A DNA stretch of 64,000 bases, taken from positions 1-64,000 of the forward strand of contig SCNT01000006.1 of the NCBI GenBank assembly GCA_005503165.1, in the 5' to 3' direction. Each line of letters begins with the position of its first letter. Position 1 is the first letter of the stretch. This document shows, one piece after another, positions 8,992-19,771 of this stretch. Origin of the DNA: Sphingomonadaceae bacterium 3R27E2-A (GTDB taxonomy: Bacteria > Pseudomonadota > Alphaproteobacteria > Sphingomonadales > Sphingomonadaceae). The notes beneath the pieces were generated by a model. That model worked only from the letters and a program-made list of their open reading frames with translations, was not told the origin of the DNA and did no database searches. The translations under genes and the position numbers were made by a program.

Positions 8992-10075
8992 GCGCGCTGA
9001 CGTCGAGCATCCCCAGTTTCGACCATGACGAGTTGATCCAGTCGCACCCCGTCGCGACGCTGCTCATCGACCGCAACGGCGTGATCCTCTTCGTCAACGC
9101 CGCCGCCGAACAGCTGTGCAACACAGGCCGCGCCGCGATGGTCGGGCATGTCGTCTACGACGTCATCGCGATGGACCGCAATTACCGCCAGCGGATGAGC
9201 GACCCCGCTTATTCGGCGCTTTTCGCGCACGGCGCCGACATTTCGGTCGGCGGGCGCAAGACGATCTCGGTCGATATGCAGATGGTGCCCTATGGCGCCA
9301 CCGGCCACCGCATCCTCGCGCTCGTCCCGTCGCAGCGCGAGGCCGAGCTGATGGGCGGCTCGATCGGCCGCTCGGGCCGCGCCGCGGGCGCCGCCGCGTC
9401 GATGCTCGCGCACGAGATCAAGAACCCGCTCGCGGGCATCCGCGGCGCCGCCCAACTGCTCGCGCGCGGCGCCGACGCGGGCAAGGCGCGCTTCACCGAA
9501 CTGATCGTCGCCGAGGTCGACCGCATCGCCAATCTGATCGACCAGATGGAGCATTTCTCGCGCGGCCAGCCGATCGCCTGCGACGCCCTCAACCTCTACC
9601 AGCCGATCCACCAGGCGATGGAAGCGGTGCGCGCGCGCCAGCTGCCCGGCATACGCTTCGCCGAGGATTTCGATCCTTCGCTGCCCCTGGTGCTCGGCAA
9701 TCATGACGCCATGGTGCAGATTTTGCAGAACCTTCTCACCAACGCGTCGGAAGTGCTCAGCGGCCGTGACGACGGGGTCGTGCGCCTCGCTACCGCCTAT
9801 CGCCACGGCCTTTCGATCGACAATGGCGACGGCCGCGGCCGCATCGCGCTGCCGATCGAGGTCAGCGTCAGCGACAATGGCCCCGGCGTCCCCGCCGAGA
9901 TCCGCGGCGACGTCTTCGACCCCTTCGTGACGACCAAGCGCGAGGGCAGAGGGCTCGGCCTCGCGCTCGTCGCCAAGCTTGCGCGCGACATGGGCGGCAC
10001 CGTCCAGCATATGCGCGACGGCGATTGGACGCGCTTCCGCGTCCACCTCCCCGCGGCGCGGCAGGAGCGCACGGC

Positions 10076-10079
<4 letters not shown>
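8988..10079 (+). CDS. ntrB: nitrogen regulation sensor histidine kinase NtrB
   Basis: Soluble PII-controlled kinase/phosphatase for NtrC. The 363-residue protein has an N-terminal PAS domain (about residues 12-110, [25 protein letters not shown]), the phospho-acceptor H-box [22 protein letters not shown] with His142, and an ATPase domain with N-box [13 protein letters not shown]1 VSDNGPGVP and G2 [13 protein letters not shown]. There is no membrane segment, as expected. It starts with GTG overlapping the dusB stop and its own stop overlaps the ntrC start (ATGA). Confidence 0.95.
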
Positions 10080-11491
<1,412 letters not shown>

Positions 11492-11555
11492 GGCGGAGAC
11501 GGACGCTTTCTACGCCCAACTGTGGCCCTCGCGCACTTTGTGTGTTTTCTATGCA

Positions 11556-11565
11556 ACAATATTGT
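11556..11565. promoter_or_regulatory. palindrome ACAATATTGT upstream of ntrY
   Basis: A perfect 10 bp palindrome ending 15 bases before the ntrY ATG, inside an AT-rich patch (11540-11570) of the 89 bp ntrC-ntrY gap. It could be an operator or part of an ntrY promoter. It matches no binding consensus that I can name with confidence. Confidence 0.25.
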
Positions 11566-11580
11566 CGTAGCAAGGCCACA

Positions 11581-13872
11581 ATGGCGACCAGCGCTCCCCC
11601 GATGAATGACCGCGATTCCGGCGGCCGAGGCGCGCGCGCCAAGGCTTGGCAGTTCGCGGTCCCCGAATATTATGCGCTCGCGGTGATGCTCAGTGTTGGC
11701 ATCGCGACCTATATCTTCGTCACTGGCGACGCGCAGAGCGATCGGCTGCTCACCCCCGCGCTAGTCGCCGCGATCATGGTCGCCAATCTACTGCCCGCGA
11801 TGACGCTGATCGTGCTCGTCGGCAGCCGCGTAGCGCGCGCGCGCGCGACCAGTTCGATGGCAGGCGGCAATGGCCGGCTGCACGTCCGTCTCGTCGCGCT
11901 CTTCTCGCTGATCGCCGCGGCGCCGACGATGCTCGTCGTGATCTTCGCGTCCTTGCTGTTCCAGTTCGGGGTCGATTTCTGGTTCTCGGATCGATCGCGC
12001 GGGATGTTCGAAAATGCGGCGAGCCTTGCCGAGGGCTATTACCAGGAAAACCAGCGTGAGGTCGGCGCAAACACCATCGCGATGGCCAAGGATCTCGGCA
12101 ATTTCCTGGAAAAGGTGCCGCCCGACGATCCCGATTTCTCGAGCTATTATTTCCAGCAGGTCGTCGTCCGGAACCTGAATGAATCGGCGGTGATCGAGAT
12201 CGGTGCCGATGGCGTCGCGCGGACTGCGGCGGGGGTCGATCCCGACAATCGCGCCGCCGAGAACCGGTTGCAGCCCGAAATGATCAAGCGGCTCGATGCC
12301 GGCGAAGATGTCGTCGTCGTCCGCCGCTCGGACCGGATCGAGGCGGCGACCAAGCTGCCGGGGGCGCAGCGCGCCTATGTCTACGCCTCGCGCGATTTCA
12401 ATGTGCCGGGATTCCAGCAGTCGGTGCGCGCGGGCACGGTGCTCGCCGACTACAACGCGCTCTTCCAGCGTTCGCAGCTGCTCCAGCTGCAGTTCAACGG
12501 CGCGCTCTACCTCGGCGCACTGCTGTTGCTCGCGCTCGCGGTGATCGCGGCGATCGTCGTCGCCGACCGCATCGTGCGCCCGCTCGGCACGCTCGTCGGC
12601 GCGACTCGCACCGCCGCGGGGGGCGATCTGTCGGTCCGCGTCACGCCCACCGCGCACGACGACGAAATCTCGGTTCTCGCCAACGCCTTCAACCGCATGA
12701 CCGAGCAGATCCAGGGCCAGACGCACGCGCTCGTCAGCGCCAACGAACAGATCGAGGCGCGGCGCAGCTTTATCGAAGCGGTGCTCAGCGGCGTCTCTTC
12801 GGCGGTCGTCTCGGTCGACGCCGATAATCGCATCCTGCTCGTCAACGCCGCCGCCGAGCGGCTGATCGGCAGCAGCGCCGAAGACCTCACCGGGCGTCCG
12901 CTCGCGCAAGTCGCGCCCGAACTCGCGCGACTGATCACGGGCGGCGAGCGCGAGGCGGTGGTCCAGCTCGCCCGCAGGGAAGCCGAGCCCGCGACGCTCG
13001 CGGCGAAGGCGGTCGCGCAGGGTGACGGCTTCGTGCTGAGCTTCGAGGATATCACCCAGCAATTGCTCGACCAGCGCCGCGCAGCCTGGTCCGACGTCGC
13101 CCGCCGCATCGCGCACGAGATCAAGAATCCGCTCACCCCGATCCAGCTCGCCGCCGAACGCCTCCAGCGCCGCTTCGGCGAAAAGGTCGAGGGCGACCAG
13201 GCGACCTTCCGCAAGCTCACCGACACAGTGATCCGCCAGGTCCACGACATGCGCCGCATGGTGGACGAATTCTCGAGCTTCGCGCGCATGCCCAAGCCGA
13301 CCTTCGGGGTCGAGGACGTCCGCGACATATTGAAGCAGGCGGTATTCCTCTTCGAGGTGGCCAAGCCCGATATCGAATTCGGGGTGACGATCCCCAACGA
13401 GATCGAGCCTCTCGTCTGTGACCGCCGACTTTTGTCGCAGGCGTTGACTAACATCGTCAAGAACGCGGTAGAAGCAATTGAGGAAAAATCGAAAAGTTGT
13501 GAAACGTCGCCCATCGGCCACATTCGCGCCGTGCTCGATATGGGAAAAGATGGTGAAATCACGATCAGCATCACCGACGACGGCATCGGCCTTCCCGAAG
13601 CCCGCGACAGCATTGCCGAGCCCTATATGACCACGCGGCAGGGCGGCACCGGGCTGGGCCTCGCGATCGTCAAGAAGATCGTCGAGCAACATTATGGCGA
13701 ACTCGAATTCGCCGACAATCCCGCCGGGCAGGGGACGCGAGTCACGCTGACGCTCCATCCCGACCGCCTGCGCCCGCTCACGGGGCGCGGCGCCGATACT
13801 TTGACAGGGCAGGCTGAAACGGTCCCCGGACGCTTCCGGAACCGCCAGGACAGAGAAGATTATGGCGCTTGA
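11581..13872 (+). CDS. ntrY: membrane sensor histidine kinase NtrY
   Basis: Transmembrane kinase partner of NtrX, linked to nitrogen, redox and envelope control in alphaproteobacteria. The 763-residue product has two N-terminal hydrophobic helices (about 22-80), a third at about 103-125, a periplasmic region, a fourth near 300-320, a HAMP domain ([18 protein letters not shown]...), a PAS domain, the H-box [26 protein letters not shown] with His512, and an ATPase domain with N-box [14 protein letters not shown] and [17 protein letters not shown]. Start ATG 11581 has AAGG ahead; in-frame ATGs at 11551 and 11602 are alternatives. Its end overlaps ntrX by 11 bases. Confidence 0.93.
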   Translation: MATSAPPMNDRDSGGRGARAKAWQFAVPEYYALAVMLSVGIATYIFVTGDAQSDRLLTPALVAAIMVANLLPAMTLIVLVGSRVARARATSSMAGGNGRLHVRLVALFSLIAAAPTMLVVIFASLLFQFGVDFWFSDRSRGMFENAASLAEGYYQENQREVGANTIAMAKDLGNFLEKVPPDDPDFSSYYFQQVVVRNLNESAVIEIGADGVARTAAGVDPDNRAAENRLQPEMIKRLDAGEDVVVVRRSDRIEAATKLPGAQRAYVYASRDFNVPGFQQSVRAGTVLADYNALFQRSQLLQLQFNGALYLGALLLLALAVIAAIVVADRIVRPLGTLVGATRTAAGGDLSVRVTPTAHDDEISVLANAFNRMTEQIQGQTHALVSANEQIEARRSFIEAVLSGVSSAVVSVDADNRILLVNAAAERLIGSSAEDLTGRPLAQVAPELARLITGGEREAVVQLARREAEPATLAAKAVAQGDGFVLSFEDITQQLLDQRRAAWSDVARRIAHEIKNPLTPIQLAAERLQRRFGEKVEGDQATFRKLTDTVIRQVHDMRRMVDEFSSFARMPKPTFGVEDVRDILKQAVFLFEVAKPDIEFGVTIPNEIEPLVCDRRLLSQALTNIVKNAVEAIEEKSKSCETSPIGHIRAVLDMGKDGEITISITDDGIGLPEARDSIAEPYMTTRQGGTGLGLAIVKKIVEQHYGELEFADNPAGQGTRVTLTLHPDRLRPLTGRGADTLTGQAETVPGRFRNRQDREDYGA

Positions 13873-15241
13873 TATTTTGATCGTCGACGACGAGCGCGAC
13901 ATTTGCGAGCTGGTCGCCGGCGTCATGGAAGACGAAGGTTATGAGGCCCGCACCGCCTCGGACAGCGACGCCGCGCTCGAGGCGATCCGCCAGCGGCGGC
14001 CTTCGCTCGCGCTGATCGACGTCTGGCTGCAGGGCTCGCGGCTCGACGGGTTGGGACTGGTCGAGGCGATCAAGGCTTTCGATCCGACGCTGCCGATCAT
14101 CGTCATCTCGGGCCATGGCGGGCTCGACACCGCGGTCGCCGCGATCCGCCGCGGCGCCTTCGACTTCATCGAAAAACCGTTCGAGGCCGAACGGCTGCTC
14201 CACCTCGTCGCGCGCGCGACCGAGAGCGAGCGGCTGAAGTTCGAATATGAGCGCCTGCGCGAGCGTGCCGGCCCCGCCGACGAACTCACGGGATCGAGCG
14301 CCGCGATCAACAATGTCCGCGCGACGCTGAAGCGCGTCGCCGGGACCGGCAGCCGCGTCCTGATCACCGGGGCGGCGGGGGTGGGCAAGGAGGTCGCGGC
14401 GCGGGTGCTCCACGGCTGGAGCGGGCGCCAGACCGCGCCGTTCCGCGTCATCTCCTCGGCCCGCATGGATCCCGAGACGGTCGAGGCCGAGTTGTTCGGC
14501 GCCGAGGGCGAGGATGGTACGATCCGCGTCGGCCTGCTCGAACAGGCGCATGGCGGCACGCTCTTCCTCGACGAGGTCGCCGACATGCCGCTGACGACGC
14601 AGGGCAAGATACTGCGCGTGCTCACCGACCAGAGCTTCACGCGCGTCGGCGGGCGCACGATGATCCGTGTCGACGTGCGCATCATTTCTGGCTCGGCGCG
14701 CGACCTGATGGCCGAAATCGCCGAGGGCCGTTTTCGCGAGGATCTCTATTACCGGCTCAACGTCGTGCCGGTGCATATCCCATCGCTGCGCGAGCGGCGC
14801 GACGATATCGCTTCGCTTTGCGAGCATTTCGTCGGCCGCTACGCCGCCGATCGTCACGCGCCCCCGCCCGAGATCAGCGCCGAGGCGATGGCCGCGCTCC
14901 AGGCGCACGACTGGCCGGGCAATGTCCGCGAACTGCGCAACGTGGTCGAACGCGTGATGATCCTCGCGCCGACCGACCGGCTCGGGCGGATCGACGCCGA
15001 CATGCTGCCCGCCGAACTGGTGCGCGGCGGAACCGACATCCTGCCCAACGCCGAATCGATCACGGCGATCCCGCTCAAGGAAGCGCGCGAGAATTTCGAG
15101 CGCGAGTATCTGCGCATCCAGATCAACCGCTTCTCGGGCAATATTTCGCGCACCGCGACCTTCATCGGGATGGAGCGCTCGGCGCTGCACCGGAAGCTGA
15201 AGCTTTTGGGTTTGACCGATAATTCCGAAAGCGACACCTGA
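13862..15241 (+). CDS. ntrX: response regulator NtrX lacking the GAFTGA loop
   Basis: Response regulator paired with NtrY. The 459-residue protein has a receiver domain (Asp53 in [15 protein letters not shown]), an AAA+ domain and a C-terminal Fis-type helix-turn-helix ([24 protein letters not shown]). Walker B (GGTLFLDEV) is present, but Walker A reads GAAGVGKE. Where NtrC has [13 protein letters not shown], NtrX reads [21 protein letters not shown], so the sigma-54-binding GAFTGA loop is absent and shortened. It therefore probably does not remodel sigma-54 holoenzyme and instead acts as a conventional DNA-binding regulator. That is inference. Confidence 0.94.
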   Translation: MALDILIVDDERDICELVAGVMEDEGYEARTASDSDAALEAIRQRRPSLALIDVWLQGSRLDGLGLVEAIKAFDPTLPIIVISGHGGLDTAVAAIRRGAFDFIEKPFEAERLLHLVARATESERLKFEYERLRERAGPADELTGSSAAINNVRATLKRVAGTGSRVLITGAAGVGKEVAARVLHGWSGRQTAPFRVISSARMDPETVEAELFGAEGEDGTIRVGLLEQAHGGTLFLDEVADMPLTTQGKILRVLTDQSFTRVGGRTMIRVDVRIISGSARDLMAEIAEGRFREDLYYRLNVVPVHIPSLRERRDDIASLCEHFVGRYAADRHAPPPEISAEAMAALQAHDWPGNVRELRNVVERVMILAPTDRLGRIDADMLPAELVRGGTDILPNAESITAIPLKEARENFEREYLRIQINRFSGNISRTATFIGMERSALHRKLKLLGLTDNSESDT

Positions 15242-15352
15242 CGCCGCACGGCTTTGCCCTAGACCTGCGCAGCACTTTGCCGCATATTGGGCACGCCAAG
15301 GCGAAGGCAATGGTCCGCAAAGGGCCGTCCAGCGGTTTCTGCCGCCAAGAAC

Positions 15353-15358
15353 AGGAGG
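15353..15358 (+). promoter_or_regulatory. ribosome binding site deciding the hfq GTG start
   Basis: A perfect AGGAGG lies five bases before the GTG at 15364. The only ATG at this spot (15362) is out of frame, so this site fixes GTG as the hfq start. Confidence 0.85.
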
Positions 15359-15363
15359 CCAAT

Positions 15364-15855
15364 GTGTCCGATAAAAACCAGAATCTCCAGGATCTCTTCC
15401 TCAACGGCCTGCGACGCAGCAAGACACCGGTGACGATGTTCCTCGTCAAGGGCGTCAAACTGCAGGGAATCATCACCTGGTTCGACAATTTCTCGTTGCT
15501 GCTGCGCCGCGACGGGCAATCGCAGCTCGTCTACAAGCATGCGATTTCGACGGTCATGCCATCGCATGATTTCGACCTCGCATCGCTCGGTAACGACATC
15601 CGCGAAGCGCCTGCGAGCAAGGGCAAGGCGCTGCAGGACGTGTTTCTGAACGCGGTACGCAAGTCCGACGAATCGGTGACAATGTTCCTGGTCAACGGCG
15701 TGATGCTGCAGGGCGACATCGTCGCCTTCGACCTTTTCTGCATGCTGCTCGAGCGCGAGCGGCAGGTGCAGCTGGTCTACAAGCACGCGATCTCGACGGT
15801 ACAGCCCAACGGGCCGATCAACCTGAGCGACAGCGAGCCCGAAGGCGACGCCTGA
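15364..15855 (+). CDS. hfq: tandem (two-domain) RNA chaperone Hfq
   Basis: Sm-like RNA-binding protein that promotes small RNA-mRNA pairing. Ordinary Hfq is 70-100 residues with one Sm domain; this product is 163 residues and holds two. Domain 1 spans about 7-66 ([12 protein letters not shown]...[12 protein letters not shown]) and domain 2 about 89-148 ([12 protein letters not shown]...[12 protein letters not shown]), joined by a 22-residue linker and ending in a short acidic tail. Both keep the Sm2 YKHAIST motif. The rim basic patch is RR (17-18) in domain 1 but RK followed by acidic residues (SDES) in domain 2. The longer upstream frame (from 15277) is not used given the AGGAGG. It lies between ntrX and hflX; hfq-hflX adjacency is ancestral in proteobacteria. 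Confidence 0.95.
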   Translation: MSDKNQNLQDLFLNGLRRSKTPVTMFLVKGVKLQGIITWFDNFSLLLRRDGQSQLVYKHAISTVMPSHDFDLASLGNDIREAPASKGKALQDVFLNAVRKSDESVTMFLVNGVMLQGDIVAFDLFCMLLERERQVQLVYKHAISTVQPNGPINLSDSEPEGDA

Positions 15856-15902
15856 TCGATATCGTAGCCGAAAGCGAAGAGGTAAGCCGCGGCGCGACCG
15901 CG

Positions 15903-17210
15903 GTGTTGATCGTGCCCGAGTGGCACGGGCAGCGCCTGTCGCGCGACCTCGACGCCCGCGCCGAGGAGGCGAAGGGGCTCGCGCTCGCGATCGGGCTCGA
16001 GGTCGTGGCGGTCTTCCCGCTGCGGCTGCGGCAAACGCGCGCGGCGACCCTGCTCGGCGTGGGGCAGATCGACGCCGTCAAATCGCAAGTCGGCGAAGGC
16101 GCCGCGCAACTTGTTATCGTCGATGCGGCCCTCACCGCGATCCAGCAGCGCAACCTGGAGACCGCGTTCGGGACGAAAGTCATCGATCGCACCGGCTTGA
16201 TCCTCGAAATCTTCGGCGAGCGCGCGGCGACCGCCGAGGGGCGCCTGCAGGTCGAACTGGCGCATCTCGATTATCAGGCGGGGCGGCTGGTGCGCAGCTG
16301 GACGCACCTCGAGCGCCAGCGCGGCGGCTTCGGTTTCCTCGGGGGACCGGGCGAGACGCAGATAGAGGCCGATAGGCGGATGATCCGCAACCGCATGGCG
16401 CGCATCCGCAAGCAATTGGAGGACGCGCGGCGTACACGGCAGTTGCAGCGCTCGAAACGCCAGCGCGCGCCGTGGCCGGTGGTCGCCCTCGTCGGCTATA
16501 CCAACGCCGGAAAATCGACCTTTTTCAACCGCCTGACGGGAAGTGACGTCATGGCGGAAGACATGCTCTTCGCAACGCTCGACCCGACGATGCGCGAAAT
16601 ACGGCTGCCCGGGATCGACAAGGCGATTCTGTCCGACACTGTCGGTTTCGTCTCCGACCTGCCGACCGAGCTGGTCGCGGCGTTCCGCGCGACGCTCGAG
16701 GAGGTCACCACCGCCGACCTGATCGTCCACGTCCGCGACATCGTGCATCCCGACAGCGAGGCGCAATATGCCGATGTTGTCGCCATCCTCAATTCGCTCG
16801 GCGTCAACGGTCCGCAGGACGGCGGGGAAGGGGGCGAAGAGGGGGACCTCGACGTCATCCCGCAGATCGAGATCTGGAACAAGATCGACACCGCGGATTC
16901 CGAGCATCGAGCGCAGATCGCCAAGATGGCCGCACGGCGGTCCGACGTCGCGGTCATTTCGGCAGCGAGCGGCGAGGGCGTTGAGGGCGCACGCACGCTC
17001 ATGGCGTCACATTTGACCGCGCGGCACAAGGTCCAGCGCATCTTCCTGCGTTACGAAGAGGGCGAAGCGGCGGCGTGGCTTCACGCGCGCGGCGAGGTGC
17101 TGAGCGACACGCCCGAGGGTGAGGGGCATGTGCTGACGGTGCGGCTCGACCCCGCCGATGCGGCGCGGTTCGAACGGCTGTGGCCATCGGAGCCTACTCC
17201 GACGCCTTGA
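15903..17210 (+). CDS. hflX: ribosome-associated GTPase HflX
   Basis: GTPase that binds the 50S subunit and splits or rescues ribosomes under stress. The 435-residue frame shows the N-terminal nucleotide-binding domain, the central GGFGFLGGPGETQIEADRRMI signature, a coiled-coil linker rich in Arg, and the G domain with G1 GYTNAGKSTFFNRL, G3 DTVGF and G4 NKID. The given start is GTG 15903. In-frame homology seems to extend upstream (codons reading [23 protein letters not shown]) with no ATG/GTG/TTG, so a CTG at 15852 overlapping the hfq stop is a real alternative. The 3' end overlaps convergent mazG by 17 bp. Confidence 0.9.
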   Translation: MLIVPEWHGQRLSRDLDARAEEAKGLALAIGLEVVAVFPLRLRQTRAATLLGVGQIDAVKSQVGEGAAQLVIVDAALTAIQQRNLETAFGTKVIDRTGLILEIFGERAATAEGRLQVELAHLDYQAGRLVRSWTHLERQRGGFGFLGGPGETQIEADRRMIRNRMARIRKQLEDARRTRQLQRSKRQRAPWPVVALVGYTNAGKSTFFNRLTGSDVMAEDMLFATLDPTMREIRLPGIDKAILSDTVGFVSDLPTELVAAFRATLEEVTTADLIVHVRDIVHPDSEAQYADVVAILNSLGVNGPQDGGEGGEEGDLDVIPQIEIWNKIDTADSEHRAQIAKMAARRSDVAVISAASGEGVEGARTLMASHLTARHKVQRIFLRYEEGEAAAWLHARGEVLSDTPEGEGHVLTVRLDPADAARFERLWPSEPTPTP

Positions 17211-17970
17211 CCGCCTGCCAATGCGCTTCCTGCGCATCGAGCGACAGGCCCTGCAGCGAGCCGCCGGCCCGGGCTTCCATGGCGGCAAAGCGCCGCGCGA
17301 ATTTGACATTGGCGTCGCGTAGCGCGCCCTCGGCATCGACGCCGAGCTTGCGTGCGTAATTGACGACCGCGAAGAGCAGGTCGCCGACCTCTTCGCGGCG
17401 ATGCGCGTCGTCGATTGCCGCCGCCACCTCGGCCAGTTCTTCGGCGATCTTGTCGCGCGGACCCTGGGTATCGGGCCAGTCGAACCCGACGCGCGCGGCG
17501 CGACCCTGCAGCTTCTGCGCGCGGAGCAGCGCGGGCAGCGACAGCGCGACGCCGTCGAGCGCGCCCTTGGGGCCATCGGCGGCGCGCTCGTCCGCCTTGA
17601 TCGCCTCCCATTGCGTGCGAACGTCAGACGTCGCGACGTCACCAAAGATATGTGGATGGCGGCGCTCCATCTTGGCGGAGATGGCGTTCGCGACATCGTC
17701 GAAGGTGAAGAGCCCGTCGTCGGCCGCGATCTGCGCGTGGAAGACGACCTGGAGCAGCAGGTCGCCCAGTTCGTCGCAGATGGCCGCAGGGTCGCCGCCG
17801 GCGATCGCGTCAGCGACTTCATAGGCTTCCTCGATCGTATAGGGCGCGATCGTCGCGAAACTCTGCGCCAGATCCCATTCGCAGCCGCCTTCGGGATTGC
17901 GCAGCTGGCGCATGATGGCGAGCAGGCGATCGATGGGGGATAGGTAGGGAGCGGGTCCGTCTGCGGGCAT
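17194..17970 (-). CDS. mazG: nucleoside triphosphate pyrophosphohydrolase MazG
   Basis: Hydrolyses NTPs and dNTPs to monophosphates, cleaning aberrant nucleotides and influencing ppGpp-related stress responses. The 258-residue protein contains the two MazG repeats: the first with YTIEEAYEVADAI and CDELGDLLLQVVFHAQ, the second with IAEELAEVAAAIDDAHRREEVGDLLFAVVNYARKL; the EExxE/ExxD metal ligands are present in both. Length matches the family. It starts 76 bp downstream of the end of the 57 aa gene and overlaps the end of convergent hflX. Confidence 0.94.
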   Translation of the reverse strand: MPADGPAPYLSPIDRLLAIMRQLRNPEGGCEWDLAQSFATIAPYTIEEAYEVADAIAGGDPAAICDELGDLLLQVVFHAQIAADDGLFTFDDVANAISAKMERRHPHIFGDVATSDVRTQWEAIKADERAADGPKGALDGVALSLPALLRAQKLQGRAARVGFDWPDTQGPRDKIAEELAEVAAAIDDAHRREEVGDLLFAVVNYARKLGVDAEGALRDANVKFARRFAAMEARAGGSLQGLSLDAQEAHWQAVKASE

Positions 17971-17981
17971 CTCGTCATCCG

Positions 17982-17995
17982 ATAATATATATTAT
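17982..17995. promoter_or_regulatory. 14 bp AT-only palindrome upstream of mazG
   Basis: ATAATATATATTAT is a perfect 14 bp palindrome 12 bases before the mazG ATG, and is the most AT-rich spot in this part of a GC-rich window. It could be a -10 region, a repressor site or a simple hairpin in the leader. Only the sequence symmetry is observed. Confidence 0.35.
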
Positions 17996-18046
17996 GTTAA
18001 ACAGACTGAAAGGGTCGAGGGGTGATAAGGGTTGAGTGCCGCGCGC

Positions 18047-18220
18047 TTATGTCACCGCCTGCCATGTCCGGATCACGAGGAACACCAGCCCGAAGATCGC
18101 GACCCACGCGAGCGCCATCTTGACCCAGTCCTTCATCGGCAACTGGCGCGCCACGAGCGCGCTTACGACCAGCGCCAGCGAGCCGATGCCCCAGATCAGG
18201 CCTGTCGTCATATCGCTCAT
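18047..18220 (-). CDS. 57-residue two-helix membrane protein
   Basis: The ATG at 18220 overlaps the stop of the upstream metallo-hydrolase gene (ATGA) and opens a 57-codon frame ending with TAA at 18047. The product begins MSDMTTGLIWGIGSLALVVS and has two hydrophobic segments (about 6-24 and 35-52) separated by a basic loop (ARQLPMKDWVK), predicting an inner-membrane hairpin. Similar short proteins occur beside this hydrolase in sphingomonads as far as I recall, but no function is known to me. The overlapping start and the consistent codon use make it a real gene; longer frames covering the same DNA are shadows. Confidence 0.75.
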   Translation of the reverse strand: MSDMTTGLIWGIGSLALVVSALVARQLPMKDWVKMALAWVAIFGLVFLVIRTWQAVT

Positions 18221-18981
18221 AACTGCACCTCCAACCCGTCGTAGCCGGGTTCGACACCCGCCGGCAATTCGCCGGCAAGGTCGTCATAATCCATCGTATT
18301 GTCCATATGCGTGATGATCGCGCGCGGATTGCCGACCTTTTCGAGCGCCGCGAGCGTCATCGCGAGATGCGGATGCGTCGGATGCGGATAGCGGCGCAGC
18401 GCGTCGATGACGAACAGGTCGACGCCTTGAAAGAAGTCGACCATCTCGTCGGTAAATTTCGAAAAATCAGTCGCATATCCGACCTTGTGCGCACCGTCAC
18501 TGAAGATCAGCCCACTTGCCTTGATCGGACCGTGCGGCATTTCGATCGCCGACACCTCGATCGGCCCGATCGATTGGTGGTCCATCAGGTCGATGGGATC
18601 GACCGACGCCGGATAGCCGGCATTACCCGCAAAGGCATAGGTAAAGCGCCATTTGAGCGTGTCGAGGACATGGTCGCGCGCATAGCAGGGAACCGCCGAA
18701 CCACGCAGGTGCATCACCTGGCGCAGGTCGTCGAGCCCGTGGGTGTGGTCGGCGTGCTCGTGCGTCCAGATTACGGCATCGACCTCGCCCACCTCGGCCG
18801 CGAGCAACTGCAGCCGCATGTCGGGACTGGTGTCGACGAGGATGCGATAGCCGCCGAGCGTGATCAGGATCGAGGCGCGGCTGCGCAGGTTGCGCGGGTT
18901 ATCGGGATCGCACTGGCCCCAGTCGTTGCCGAGCCGCGGCACGCCCGACGAGGTTCCGCAGCCGAGGATGCGGACCCTCAT
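18217..18981 (-). CDS. MBL-fold metallo-hydrolase, PhnP-like
   Basis: A 254-residue metallo-beta-lactamase-fold hydrolase. It opens with MRVRILGCGTSSGVPRLG, followed by TSPDMRLQLL, the dinuclear metal site THEHADHTHGLDDLR, later metal ligands in IEMPHGPI and YATDFSKF, and ITHMDNTMDY near the end. The layout resembles PhnP-type phosphodiesterases (cyclic phosphate esters), but no phn genes are nearby, so the substrate is unknown. It follows tatD by 13 bp in the same operon and is coupled to the 57 aa membrane protein. Confidence 0.85.
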   Translation of the reverse strand: MRVRILGCGTSSGVPRLGNDWGQCDPDNPRNLRSRASILITLGGYRILVDTSPDMRLQLLAAEVGEVDAVIWTHEHADHTHGLDDLRQVMHLRGSAVPCYARDHVLDTLKWRFTYAFAGNAGYPASVDPIDLMDHQSIGPIEVSAIEMPHGPIKASGLIFSDGAHKVGYATDFSKFTDEMVDFFQGVDLFVIDALRRYPHPTHPHLAMTLAALEKVGNPRAIITHMDNTMDYDDLAGELPAGVEPGYDGLEVQL

Positions 18982-18994
18982 GACGAATGTGACG

Positions 18995-19771
18995 TCATGG
19001 CGCCGCCTTGGAAAAAAGCCTGTAGAAATTTGTACTTGTCGCCTCGCCCAGCGTCTCGCGATCTTCGCCGCGCAGCTCCGCGAGGAAGGACAGGGTGTCG
19101 GCGACGAAGGCCGGCTCCCCGGTCTTGCCGCGGTGCGGGACGGGGGCTAGGAAGGGGGAGTCGGTTTCGATCAGCAGGCGGTCCTGCGGCAGCCATTTGG
19201 CGGTCGCCTGAAGCTCGGCGGCATTCTTGAAGGTCACGATCCCCGAGATCGAGATATAGAGGCCGAGGTCGAGCGCCTTGCGCGCGAAGTCGTCGCTGGC
19301 GGTGAAGCAGTGGATGACGCCCGGGAAGACCACCCTGCCCATCTCTTCGCCGAGCAGCGCCAGCGTGTCGGCCTCGGCGTCGCGTGTGTGGACGATGACG
19401 GGCAGCCCCGTTTGCTGCGACGCGTGGATATGGCGGCGGAAGCTGTCCTGCTGCCGCACGCGGTCGCTCTTGTCGTAATAATAGTCGAGCCCGCTCTCGC
19501 CGATGCCGATCACGCGCGGGTGCGCGGCGCGATCAACGAGCTTCGCCGTGTCGACGTCAGGGTGGTTGTCGGCATCGTGCGGATGGATGCCGACGCTTGC
19601 CCAGACGTCGTCGTTCCCTTCGGCGGCCGCGAGCACATCGTCCCACTCGCTTTCGCGTGTCGCGATGTTGAGCATGGCAGTGACCCCGCGGTTGCGCGCG
19701 CGCGCCAGCACCTCGCCCTGCTGTTCGGCAAGCCCCTTGTAATTGAGGTGGCAGTGCGAATCGACGAGCAT
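18995..19771 (-). CDS. tatD: TatD-family metal-dependent deoxyribonuclease
   Basis: The 258-residue protein is a TIM-barrel amidohydrolase-like nuclease. Metal-ligand motifs are DSHCHLNY near the start, the GESGLDYYYD glutamate, HTRDAEADT, HCFTAS and ETDSPFLAPVPHRG. The ATG at 19771 overlaps the metG stop (ATGA) and gives the standard MLVDSHCHL start; the longer frame reading into metG is not real. In many bacteria tatD is directly linked to metG, holB and tmk, as here, suggesting a role tied to DNA metabolism. The precise in vivo substrate is unsettled. Confidence 0.93.
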   Translation of the reverse strand: MLVDSHCHLNYKGLAEQQGEVLARARNRGVTAMLNIATRESEWDDVLAAAEGNDDVWASVGIHPHDADNHPDVDTAKLVDRAAHPRVIGIGESGLDYYYDKSDRVRQQDSFRRHIHASQQTGLPVIVHTRDAEADTLALLGEEMGRVVFPGVIHCFTASDDFARKALDLGLYISISGIVTFKNAAELQATAKWLPQDRLLIETDSPFLAPVPHRGKTGEPAFVADTLSFLAELRGEDRETLGEATSTNFYRLFSKAAP

